From Torreya grandis (lineage: Eukaryota > Streptophyta > Pinopsida > Cupressales > Taxaceae): 64,000 bases of DNA. How positions within the stretch are numbered: position 1 is the stretch's first letter; the number at the start of each line of letters is the position of its first letter. Shown in pieces: positions 1-10,387 of this stretch. Where the stretch lies: NCBI GenBank assembly GCA_037957365.1, contig JARHVA010008409.1:62001-126000 (forward strand), written 5' to 3'. The notes under the pieces were generated by a model, which made no database searches, was not told where the DNA came from, and was given only the letters and a program-made list of their open reading frames with translations. A program made the translations under genes and the position numbers.

Positions 1-1581
1 TAAATATATTTTAACCTCAGTCTTCAAGTATTAATTCCTTGAGAAGGGTATTAGGCCAACAAGACTAAATGTAGGGCTCTTGAGTTTTGCCTTCAAAATG
101 GAGTTATGGGGGCATTTGGCCACATCTAAAAGTATGAAACCTACCTCTTAAATCCTTATGATCATTTGAATTGTCTTGGTTAAGCCTATTTATTATTATT
201 TTTGCACACATAGTTAGAATACTAGGCACTTAGGCATGTTTTTAGGTGGCCATTAAATATGGAGACCCATTTAGGTTGTCATTATGTAACCTTTGTGTCC
301 TCTTGATATCTCTATTTCTTCAAAAACATGTAAACATGAATACTTTCTTCAATTCTCTACACATAGACTTGGATTAATTTTATTTAGGCATGATCCATAC
401 AACATACAATATGCACATACCAATAAATGGACAATTTGGATGCCCATGTGACATAGGGTTACCATTAAGGCTATTTCAAGGCTCAACTACCTCATTTGAA
501 AGCATTTTAGGGTACAATTCCTTCATCAAGTCCTTATTAGGGTTTAGAGAGTGTTTTAGTTACCTATAATCTTAACAATGACTCATATAGTACAAGCCTC
601 AAATCCAAAACTTATTTACATGTATGTTTAGCCTATATCCCCCTTAAAAACTCTTTAACAACTCTTGGTCTCATGCAAATTGTATAGTGACTTGTGAGTG
701 AAAGTTTGTATCCTTTGAGTTCTTTGCTAGGAATTATGTGTAGGTTAAAGTGTTAAGGATTGTTAATAGATTTGAGATCCTAAATGCAACTCTTTCTTCT
801 ATGTATATTTATTTAATAGGTGTCATGAACTCCCCCTAAGATCACTAAGCCTGAGTGATCATGCCATGTGAGATATGAGCATTAAAGTTGGAAATTTGAG
901 ATGTCAAACTAGGGTAGTGGAGCTCAAGAGGGGTGATAAGACCAAAATATCCACTTCCCCACCTTTATCTAGCTATAATACCTTCTTCAAGACTTATATA
1001 ATCCCTACATACATATTCATTCCCTTGAGTATACCAGGGGGGTTTGGGTCTATCACTAAGATAGATATGAGGTCTTGAGGGTTCAAGAAGGATTTAGGCC
1101 TTATAAGCTTAAACTAAATTTTTGGACCTTTAGTCACATATATGTGTATTTATGGATTCAATGTCACCATAGCATAATTTTACACATAATTTATACCTTC
1201 TTCACTTGTCCTCAATTTATCAAACCACCATATCTATCCCTCTCTCTTATAGGCTTGCCATGACCATCACTACCATGCTTATTATTTTATTTTGAACCAA
1301 TTAATGTTAAATTATTAGGTAATACCTATGCCTTATCCTTTTCACTACAGGTATAATTGGGGGGGGGGGGGGGTGGCTAATGTAGGGTGTATTCAAGATC
1401 TAAACACATTCCTTAAATTGAGCTTCCCCTTAATCCTAATTTCAATAATCCCCTACAGTCATGCATAGATGTTTGTGTGTCATGAGTGTATAACCTATAA
1501 TAGGAAGCTACTTGACTTGATCATACCCTTAGGAACCCTGATGAGGATCAATGCCATCATGGGTAGGGTAATATGAGTATG
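1..1581. other. Unassigned AT-rich flank left of element A
   Basis: No gene, RNA or element could be assigned here. Short open frames near 875-1263 have no family-like motif and sit in low-complexity AT-rich sequence, so they are not called. The stretch has a G15 homopolymer near 1359-1373. It ends where the long direct repeat shared with 10388 onward begins, so it is the left flank of element A and probably part of an older, unrecognised repeat. Confidence 0.5.
1359..1373 (+). repeat. G15 homopolymer
   Basis: An uninterrupted run of 15 G follows 'gtataatt' in otherwise AT-rich sequence. Such tracts are prone to replication slippage and can fold into G-quadruplex-like structures. The exact length could be an assembly or sequencing artefact. 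Confidence 0.8.
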
Positions 1582-1589
1582 TGTTACTA

Positions 1590-1623
1590 TTGACCATTTT
1601 GACCACAAGTCAAAATGGGTCAA
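1590..1623. promoter_or_regulatory. Inverted W-box repeat at the LTR start (left copy)
   Basis: TTGACCATTTTGAC is followed after CACAA by GTCAAAATGGGTCAA, a near-perfect inverted repeat of about 14-bp arms. Each arm carries TTGAC cores on opposite strands; TTGACC/T is the W-box bound by WRKY factors. The same structure is kept at 10390-10423 in the other LTR. A hairpin or a regulatory role is inferred, not shown. Confidence 0.55.
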
Positions 1624-1795
1624 CCCCCTATAGTCAAAAACTTGATATAGGGGTCTATAATAATGGCATAGGGTGTGTCAGAGTTAATTTTATGTGATTT
1701 CATATGTTATTATCCTTGGTCATGGTCACATTTAGTCCTTATGTCATTTTATGTCATGTATGGGTCATAAATAAAGGTGGTATGGTTTTTTTAGG

Positions 1796-1803
1796 TATAA
1801 AAG
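1796..1803 (+). promoter_or_regulatory. Candidate TATA box in left LTR A
   Basis: TATAAAAG lies about 210 bp into the LTR. The equivalent place in the right LTR (near 10606) reads TATGAAAG, one transition away. Position in the LTR and sequence fit a U3 promoter; no other evidence is available. Confidence 0.4.
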
Positions 1804-4800
1804 TGTTCTAAGATCCTTATTAATGTCCATAATGTCATTACCTATCATATTCCTCATCATTAATGTCAATAATAATAGAAAAATTGAAAGTATTAACTAA
1901 AAATCAAGAAAATAAGTGAGAAAAAAGGAGTTTCAAAGGTTATATGGAACATGGTAGAGAGTGGCACATGTAATAAGTTTTTTTTGTGACCCTTAAACTT
2001 ACCTAACTCTATTTACATGCTTGATATAATTTTGAAGGGCCAAAATTGGACCAAATATTCTATCTCTCCATCACTCCACTAGGCAAGAAGAACTAATTAT
2101 TAGGTTTCTTCTTGGTATGTCCATTAGGAATACTTACAAGTAAAATTATCTTGTAGGTGGATATTAAAATTCGTAATCTTCAAATTAATTCTTGGAGTTC
2201 AACTATTGGCTTCTAGTATTTTATCAACCATCCTCAACAACTTGAGTGTTCATTTTTGCTTATTATTTCCAACACCCTATAGGTTTTACTCCTATTTGAG
2301 ATAACACATATAACTAAATTGATGACTTAAATTTTATATGATTTTTAATTCATTTTATCATCTTTTCCATGTTTGGTTTCATGGTTGTAAGTGATTTGAT
2401 TGGTCAAATAGTTCAAAGTGAAGGAAGATGTCACTAATGGACTAGCAGACTATTTTCACCACTTGAAAAAGGTTTATTTATCTAAAATGGATTCATTTGA
2501 ATGTGATATTATGATATTAATATTTTTCATGTCTTAATAATCACCTTATTTATATTATAGGTCTCTCAAGATCATCTATTGAGTAAGGACACAATCATAT
2601 GCAACACATAGTCAACTCCCAACAAGCTTCCAACTACAATCATGGTGTCTTAAGGTGTGAAAACATTCATGTGAGGTATATTAAGAGTTCCAATATGTTT
2701 AATATCTTATTTAATAATAAAAAATCAATAAAATTTCCTTCAAACACCATGTTATATACTATGAAACTCAATCCTCATGCATGCACAATCATCCACCATC
2801 AATGAACACCTAAAGGTGTTATAGAGAAGATCAACCACATTGAAAAGGATAAATTGTCTATTTTAAAGTCACTTATGATTTGAAAGTTTAATTATAAAAT
2901 ATTGAGGATAAATAAAACTCATTATATGATCCTTTACCATTCATATTATTTACAATGGTGCTCATTGTCTTTTTTGTAACTAAATGTATATCTACAGCTG
3001 CCCTCAAGAGATGATCACATTGAAAGGGATTATTTGAGTTTAATGAAGTTATATATGGTTAAAATACTTAATTTAAAAGTTTTTATAAGGTCTAAATCTC
3101 ATTTAATACTCATATATCATGCATACTAGCAAATTTCTCATAGTCACTACCTACATATAGAAATGCACACCTACAAGTCACCCCATAGAGATTTTAAAGT
3201 GTTTCATGAACAAGTTTATCATGTTTAGATAATTTCATGAGGTGTTTCTAGTTATAATATGAAATTATAACCTTATTTGATGAATTTTATTGGAAATAAA
3301 TGTTGAGAATCATCTTTAAGTTTAAGGACTGAGCTTTAGGGATAGTTTCCCTAAAAGATCAAAATAGAGGCCTAAGCACTTTTGGAGATGCCATATGATT
3401 ATGCCACAGAGTTTTTATAAATTCAAATGTTTTAATATTTTATAATTATACTAAGGTAATATCCTTAAAAAATGAATGGATGTGTAACTAGAGGAGAGTG
3501 ATATTTTAAATCCTTCAAAGTACATATTTGTTCACTACAAATATTCAATGATCTATATAGGATTTAAACTCTCAATAACTTCACAATCCAAACTTGTAAT
3601 GTAAGAGAATGTATATGTATGGAAAGTGGTACTATAAGGGTAAGGAAGACACCAGTGATTAAAAGGTCATAAACAAAGTATTAAATGTAGAGTTTTGACC
3701 CCATCAACAACTACAAGTGTGCTTTGCCCTATGACAACTTACCTAGAATTGACTATAAACTCCTATACCATCCATGAGGTGATTATAGACATGGAAACAT
3801 AAAAATTATCTATTTAAATATGAATTAAAGACTTATAAAGTGATCCAAAGATATGTGGCACTAATTTCAATTTTTATTTTCACCTATAGAACCACTACCT
3901 ACTCAAAATTTGTCAATTGTAGTCGATTCTAGTTTGACAATGAGTTCAAAATAGTGACTTGAAAGATGGTATAAAATGGACATGACTTGGATAGATAAAA
4001 ATGGATGAAAAATGAAATTGTAGGCTCTAATTAAGTCATTGGGAATTGTTTTCATGGTTCAACCATATATTACCACCTATAAGTGTCCTTCTTAAATAAG
4101 AAAACATAGTCAGTAGTCCATATCCGTCAAAGTGAGAAGTGAATTAATGAAAGGTTTAAAAATGTTATGATGATCAACATGTTTTAAAATTAATTTAAAT
4201 TGTCATGAATATTTAATGATGATATTACCATATGGATTCAATATAGAGAAAGGATCAAATAATGCAACCTAGAGTCTATATTCAAGACATGCACATAGTC
4301 AACCATTTCCACATGTATGTCTTGGTCTTATGAAGAATTTTGGAGATGTTAGGGGTACCATAAAACTAGGAAGATTTTTAAATATCATATCAATCACTTG
4401 GATAAGCCCACCATATCTTCTATTTGTCTGGGGAAATAGGGGAAGTTTCCTCTATTTTGTCTTAGATAGAGGGCACTCCCCAAAGATACAAATCCTATAG
4501 GTTGGTCATGAAAAGCAAAATTAGGTAGGGGGAGGGTTTATGAAACATTGAAATAAGATAACAAGGGATTTGATACATATGGATTAATATGAAAACTAAT
4601 GCACAAAGATTGAGAACCCAATATGATGGCCAAAATTCAAAAGCATCTCCCAAATTCTAGACTAGGTGTCTTGTCATTTGGGGGTCCACTATCAATTTTG
4701 GCACTATGTGAGCATCCCAGTTAATTATAACATGTTCAAAGGGTATTTTAAAGTGTATTAAAACATTTATCATGTAGAGGATACCATGGGTAAGCCATTC

Positions 4801-6587
4801 CTTATCTCAAACTACATTAGGCCTACACATAATGGAAGGAGGAGCTTGAGAGAGAAACTTTGGGAGCTCATATCTACATGGAAACTTTTAATGTGAGTAA
4901 AATGAGTTTGGAAATGGTGAAGGAGGTATTGGATATTGTTTTTGTGGATTTTTTTTTCAAATCCAATGTTAGACCTTTATGAACAATCCTTAGAGGGAAA
5001 AAGTAATCTAAACCCTTAAAACCCCTTACTAAGGACCTAATTGGGAAGATGAAGTAAGAGAGGAATTTATATGGCATAAAATGTCTTGGGAGATGATTTG
5101 AATTTCTAGAGGATTCTCTAAGGCTTCTCCTCATTAGCTTGAGTTCTACCGTACCTATATAGATAAGGTTTAAAATGTCTTTTCTTGACTATTTTTGGTG
5201 TTATGTAGGTATGGAATGGTTTTAAATGATTAAATCCACCTTGGGAGTGATTTTTGGCCTTAATATAACTCACCATGTGAATTTATTTCCTCATTTAAGC
5301 GTAAAATTTACTCTAAAATTTCCTTCATCTCAGCTAGTCATAACTGGGATGGTGAACAAGCAAGTGATAAGGTGAAAGTTCTAAGTAGGTGCTATTTTAA
5401 GGGTTTTTTGAGGAATATAAGGCCATGATGGATCTTAAAAAGTTCCATAAACTCCTTTTTATGTATTATATTTTAAAACTAATGTCTAATTTTTGGTGCC
5501 AAGTATGGAAGGTGAATAAAAGAGGAGTTATTTAGACTAAAAGTAGTGATAACTCATGTCTAGAATAATTCTAATGATTAGGGATGTAACAAATACATGT
5601 TGGATAATTTATCTAACTCTTCCTCTCATTTAAATCATTGAATCTATCCTTAATTAACTATGGGACGTTCCAAGAAGGCCAAATGATTAGGGTAATTTTA
5701 TGAGAAAGAAATTAAAGAGTTTTATGCCACATTTAAGGAGTTTAGTGTTTTGATGGACATTTGTCCAATTATAACTTGTATTTTCTATTCCATATTAATA
5801 TCTCATACATTTATAACTCTTTTTCTTATCATGACAAATGTTCTAGTGACTATTGGACTTAATTCTCTTCTTTTTCTTTAAAATTCTATAAGTAGAGGAC
5901 ATTTTGGCTCTTTTAGATTAATACCACACCATGTATGGTGAAGCACTACTGGAATGTCATTTTATTTTTCCTTTAAAAAATAAATTATATTCTATTTTTG
6001 AGTTCATGAAAATTTTTATAAGTGTACAAAGTGATGTATGGTGAAGTTAATGATAATCCTCTATCCTTGTTTTCCTTGTCATTTCATGTTTATATAAGAG
6101 TTCTTATTCTAATAGGTCATATAGAGTGTGGATAGTGTATTAGGATCATTTAAAGTGTATAATTTTCCTTATATTTTTAAATATACCATCTATTTCACTT
6201 TACTTGTGTTGTCTCATGCATATCACCTCTATATTGAAACACTTATGTTAGAACTTTTTAGGACTTGGAAGCTAGATTGTATGTCTTATTTCATAATGAT
6301 TTCATAATTCATAATGATTTCATAATCATATAAGTATGATGGTCTTATGGAAATAAACTTGGTTTATCACCCCATTATATTATTATAATTTCATGAAAAC
6401 TTATATCTCCTTTCCCATAAGCAACTAGTTAAGTAGGTAATAAGCACTTCAAGGAGCTAGCCCTTAAACCTATAGGTATACTTCTAATATAGGTACACCC
6501 ACATACCTATAAGTATTCCCATGTTGAAAAAATATAGAGAAGGATTTAAAACCCTCATTTAAGATTAAATATTTTGTGACAATAGTT

Positions 6588-6607
6588 TTGGCATGCTCGA
6601 TGGGACC
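6588..6607 (+). other. Primer-binding site of element A
   Basis: TTGGCATGCTCGATGGGACC directly follows the left LTR. It resembles the TGGCGCC...TGGGG type of site used by Tat-lineage elements, and most differences are transitions. This fixes the plus orientation of the element. Confidence 0.6.
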
Positions 6608-6791
6608 TATTGTCTTCAAGATAACTTGTTAATGTGAATGTTCGTCTTGACAACATTAGCTACAAATTGGTATACTACTCAGCACTTCATGACTCCATTC
6701 AAGGTAAAATATAGTTCAATACCATTATTTTGTCATAAATTTTATCTCATGATTAATGATTATTAATAGGTCATTATCTAGTAAATTTCTC

Positions 6792-7663
6792 AATCCTATC
6801 AATCCACCTATTCAGCCTGAGCTTCCTCTTGAAGTTAAAAACCCTCATCCTAATCTACCCTTTTAAGATCAATAAGATTTTACTAGCCATTAAAGTGAAG
6901 AGATTGAATAAATTTAATATATTTAAGAAGACATGGATTGGAAACATGCCTTTCCTACCTATAATACTAAAAATCCACTTCAATTTAAGGCCTAAGATGA
7001 CATTCCTCCTAATGTCATATAAAGTGTGCCCACATTCAATGGTGACAATCATGTTACACCTAGTGAACACATTAAGGATATCTCTAATTTTTGTAGTTTC
7101 CATAAATTTACTAATGCTAATATTTCCATTAAACTATTTTCCATGTCCCTTATAGATAAATCACGTGATTGGTATAGGATTTTACCCTATGGATGCATCA
7201 CATGTGAGATGAGTTTGGAATGTTTTTGACTTACAGGTTTGAAGATGAAAGTGACGATACCTCTCTTATACATTAACTCAATATGATAAAAAGGGGTCAT
7301 AAGGAAATAATTCATGACTTAAATGAGAGGTTTTAAAAAACATGGTACAGATTTCCTCCTCCCATGAGACCACCTGCAAGCTTTATGTTCCCCACATACT
7401 TGAGATCCATTGGTACTGATATTATTGTCATGCTTTAATCCATGGGTGGGTTCACTCTTCCTAATGAATATGAACTTGAAATTAGAGATGATAATGGCCT
7501 CATTAAATTAGGAAAGTCACATTTTAAGGTGTATATGCCTCTAATTTCCAATACTCCAACTAATACTCCAAGTGTGACCCAAATTCCTAATGCTAATACC
7601 AAGCCTAAGACTACTCCTAATAAGGTAGATAATACCATGTATAAAGATGCATATATTCAATGA
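6792..7663 (+). pseudogene. gag: Tat-type gag (decayed), element A
   Basis: Gag is the capsid protein that packages the element RNA in cytoplasmic particles. Frame 6792-7229 reads a proline-rich leader (PPIQPELPLEV) and then a typical Ty3/Tat gag core: FNGDNHVTPSEHI, then a stretch ending KSRDWYRILP, which matches the conserved 'tryptophan-phenylalanine, leucine-proline' end of the capsid core. A frameshift near 7229 moves the rest to another frame, where LNMIKRGHKEIIHDLNERF, RPPASFMFPTYL and GGFTLPNEYELEIRDDNG can be read up to 7663. Stops at 6868, 6877 and elsewhere are TAA/TAG-type. It lies about 185 bp after the primer-binding site, as expected for the first gene of the element. Not functional as it stands. 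Confidence 0.75.
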
Positions 7664-8331
7664 TTAGAAAAAAATATTGGAAAATAAAATATGTAAGAAG
7701 GTGATTATAAAAATACATATCCCTATCAACAATAATATGTATATTAATATGGGAGTGGAAGAGGTTAAGGGTATCCTAACTTGAATAATCCTGCCAATGT
7801 GTATAATCCCAATTCCACTACTAATGTAAAAGAGATGGTACTAATTCACAACAACTTGGTAAAATAAAAATATTAGAAATAAGTATAGTTAATGGATACC
7901 AATGAGGGTGGGGATCAATTATTTGTTTCTCAAAGAGGATTTACTCCTCTTCTATCAACTAAAGATGAGGTCATGATGTAAATAAATGAGGATTGGTAGC
8001 CTCAAGGAGAAAGCTTCATTGATTTCTTAGTGGAAGACACTTTTGTGCTAAATATAGGAACTTATATTCCAAAAAAAATAAGTGCCAAAAGGAAGGATAT
8101 AGGAGGTGAAAATATCATTCCTAAAATTTTATGCAATCTTTTCTCAAGGTAGTAAATCATGGTTGCAAGCATGGTGGTCCCTAATGGTCCTACACCTCCT
8201 TCGGGTCAAAATATGGTAAGGTCTACTCAAGGTGTCTCAATTCCTCAAGTTCCAAGAAATATTTTACCTAAATATAATAAATATGAGCTAGTAACTATGC
8301 CATATACATATTTTATTCTTTTAAAAGTGCC

Positions 8332-8960
8332 AATTCATCTATCTCCTTGTGGGATGTCCTTCATATGCCTAGCCAAAAAGAGGTACTACAAAAGTAATTA
8401 TCCACTATTCCTACTATTCCTTCAACTTAAAGTCAAATTCATGGTCATGTTTCTACCAAAAATTATCATAAAAACATTTTTTAACCATATAAAAATTATG
8501 ATAAACCTACACCTTTCTACCTCACTCTCATAGTGGGTGACAAACTAGTACACAATTACATAGTTGATAGTGGTGCTTCAACTTCCGTCATGCCCAAAGT
8601 TATAGATAATAATTTTGGCCTAAAATATGAACCCAATAGTAATTTAGTAATTTAAATATATGGTAAACCTACTAAAAAAATAGGTTTTATCAAAAAATTT
8701 AAGGTTTTATTGCATTATTATCCTAGTTTTTCCATCCTTCAAGACATTTGTGGTGGGCCTTCCTTCTCAATTTGCAATCTGATTTTCAAGTGAATTTAAA
8801 AAAAATATAGGTGGATAAATCTCAGATGATTGGTCCTTATTGGCTTTTAGGACAAGGTATGGAACCAAGGTGACCATTATAACTAAACCTCTTTCAAGGT
8901 TTCATATTGAGCCTTACATTGAAATAAGCTCTAACTTGAATTGTGTGATCAATGAGAAAG
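8332..8960 (+). pseudogene. Tat-type retropepsin (decayed), element A
   Basis: Aspartic protease that would cut the Gag-Pol polyprotein. In one frame there is SLWDVLHMPSQKEVLQK, then a proline-rich spacer, LIVGDKLVHNYIVDSGAST and SVMPKVI. The catalytic Asp-Ser-Gly triad is at 8566-8574 and is intact. The next motifs (KVLLHYYPSFSIL) fit the second half of the domain. After a frameshift near 8743 the text LPSQFAI and DDWSLLAFRTRYGTKVTII continues the usual Tat protease tail. This is the last family-recognisable domain of the element; no RT motif follows. Stops and at least one frameshift make it a pseudogene. Confidence 0.72.
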
Positions 8961-9030
8961 AATAATTTAATGTGAATGATGTTAATTATAAGATTAAGTG
9001 AATAGATAATTTTTTTCAATATTAAATGGT

Positions 9031-10115
9031 GTAGATTCTTATTATCATGATCCTTATGCATACTTTGAGAAAACTGACCATGGTACTTATATAATGCATT
9101 AAGATCCATTTGAGGGAGCTAAGGTAAGTGTCAAACATTCTTTATCAAGCTTCTAAAGGTAACTAAATTATTATTTAGTATGATGATGATAGGTTGAAAA
9201 TTATAAGTGATCATAATATAGGGAATAATTATGTTCTTTTCCTACTATTTATGAAGTTTCCCTTGATGATGATCCTCATGAAGAAGAGGAGGCTGACTTA
9301 TGGCAAAGGTTTATTTCTATATGTCAAGAGTTTGATCAATTAGGTAATTATACTTCCCATCCTAATAAGTATATATCTAATGTGTGTGTTTATGATTCTA
9401 ACACACATTATGTTGAGTGTCTTTAAAATCATGGAAAAGAGTGTCATATTGTGAATGAAGATGAACTATGGGAAAGGTTCAATGTCATATGAAAAAAAAA
9501 TTAACAAGTAGGGTAAGACTCCTTTTTCTCCAAGAGATTACATATATGATTTCAAGATTTATAACGAGACTAACAAGAATGTTTTTGAGTTTTTTTATCA
9601 AGAATAAGGATGAATGTCTTTCTATTGATCAAAATTATATAGTTATGAAGAAATTTGATGAAGATATTGACCAAGAAATTGTAAACATGGAAAATGAGGT
9701 CAATATAGATTTAGTTATACATTAAGGACAATGAAAATATAAATTTGATTTTGAGTCACATTCAAAGGTATTAGAACATAAATAATAAGATCTTGATATC
9801 TCCATTTATCAAGCAGATCATACACAAGAGGTTAACAAAGTTAAGGTAGCTGGCATACATTATAATTTATATTATGAGGAAGGAAGATAAAAAATGACAA
9901 AGATAAATAAAATTTAAACTCCAATAAAGACTCTTAGAGATAAATAAACATCATTCATGAAGGCTCCAAATAGCTCACTTCCAATCCTAAGAAGACATAT
10001 AGGTGGTAGACTTATTGAACATTCACATATGCAAGTGGTTAATGATGGACATGATTCTCATGATAGATTGCCTTAATGGAATGGAAAATATGTAAGCGGA
10101 AAAATATTTTACCTT
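9031..10115 (+). pseudogene. Unrecognised coding remnant between protease and right LTR A
   Basis: Here RT, RNase H and integrase would be expected. Instead there are short open stretches that I do not recognise: an acidic segment (SLDDDPHEEEEADLWQRF, about 9250-9312) continuing as CQEFDQLGNYTSHPNKYI and HIVNEDELWERFNVI to about 9490, and a basic segment near 9845-10110 with GIHYNLYYEEGR, LPILRRHIGGRLIEHSHM and NGKYVSGKIF. The frames are open for 60-90 codons with stops mostly at likely former Gln or Trp codons. It could be the spacer after protease joined to a C-terminal tail after an internal deletion, or an extra ORF of the element. Confidence 0.4.
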
Positions 10116-10387
10116 CGTTGAGGTATGATTAGAAGTTACATCTCAAGAATGATGTTTTGTAAAAAGTAGAATAGGTGTGCATATCTTTCTTTCAATTATG
10201 TGGTGTTCAATATGTGTTCTAGCTGAACATGTGTGTTTATTTTGGGTGTATTTTCTTATGTTTCATGGGGTGTAAAATGAAAATTATATGTCAAAATGGT
10301 TTGTAGGTGATTCCATGTCCCTATGGCTAGGATTAGTCTACTATTCTTGGTATAGAAAGCATACCACCATTGGGAAATTGCCAAGAA

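Larger units (their letters stand above)
1582..6586 (+). repeat. Left LTR of element A (about 5.0 kb)
   Basis: Aligns in order with 10388-14653 plus 22359-23292. Shared landmarks include the inverted repeat at 1590-1623 / 10390-10423, 'cctcatgcatgcacaat' at 2773 / 11578, and 'atgttctagtgactattgga' at 5837 / 22361. It begins near TGTTAC and ends just before the primer-binding site. The few open frames inside (for example 2599-2805 plus and 4874-5134 minus) are not recognised proteins. Confidence 0.85.

Noticed and set aside
875..1263. Two short plus-strand open frames
   Set aside because: No motif, no neighbour context, typical chance length for AT-rich decayed DNA.
6829..7155. 108-residue plus-strand open frame and its minus-strand partner over the gag of element A
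   Set aside because: The recognisable Tat gag core (FNGDNHVTPSEH) lies in another frame; these are overlapping shadows.
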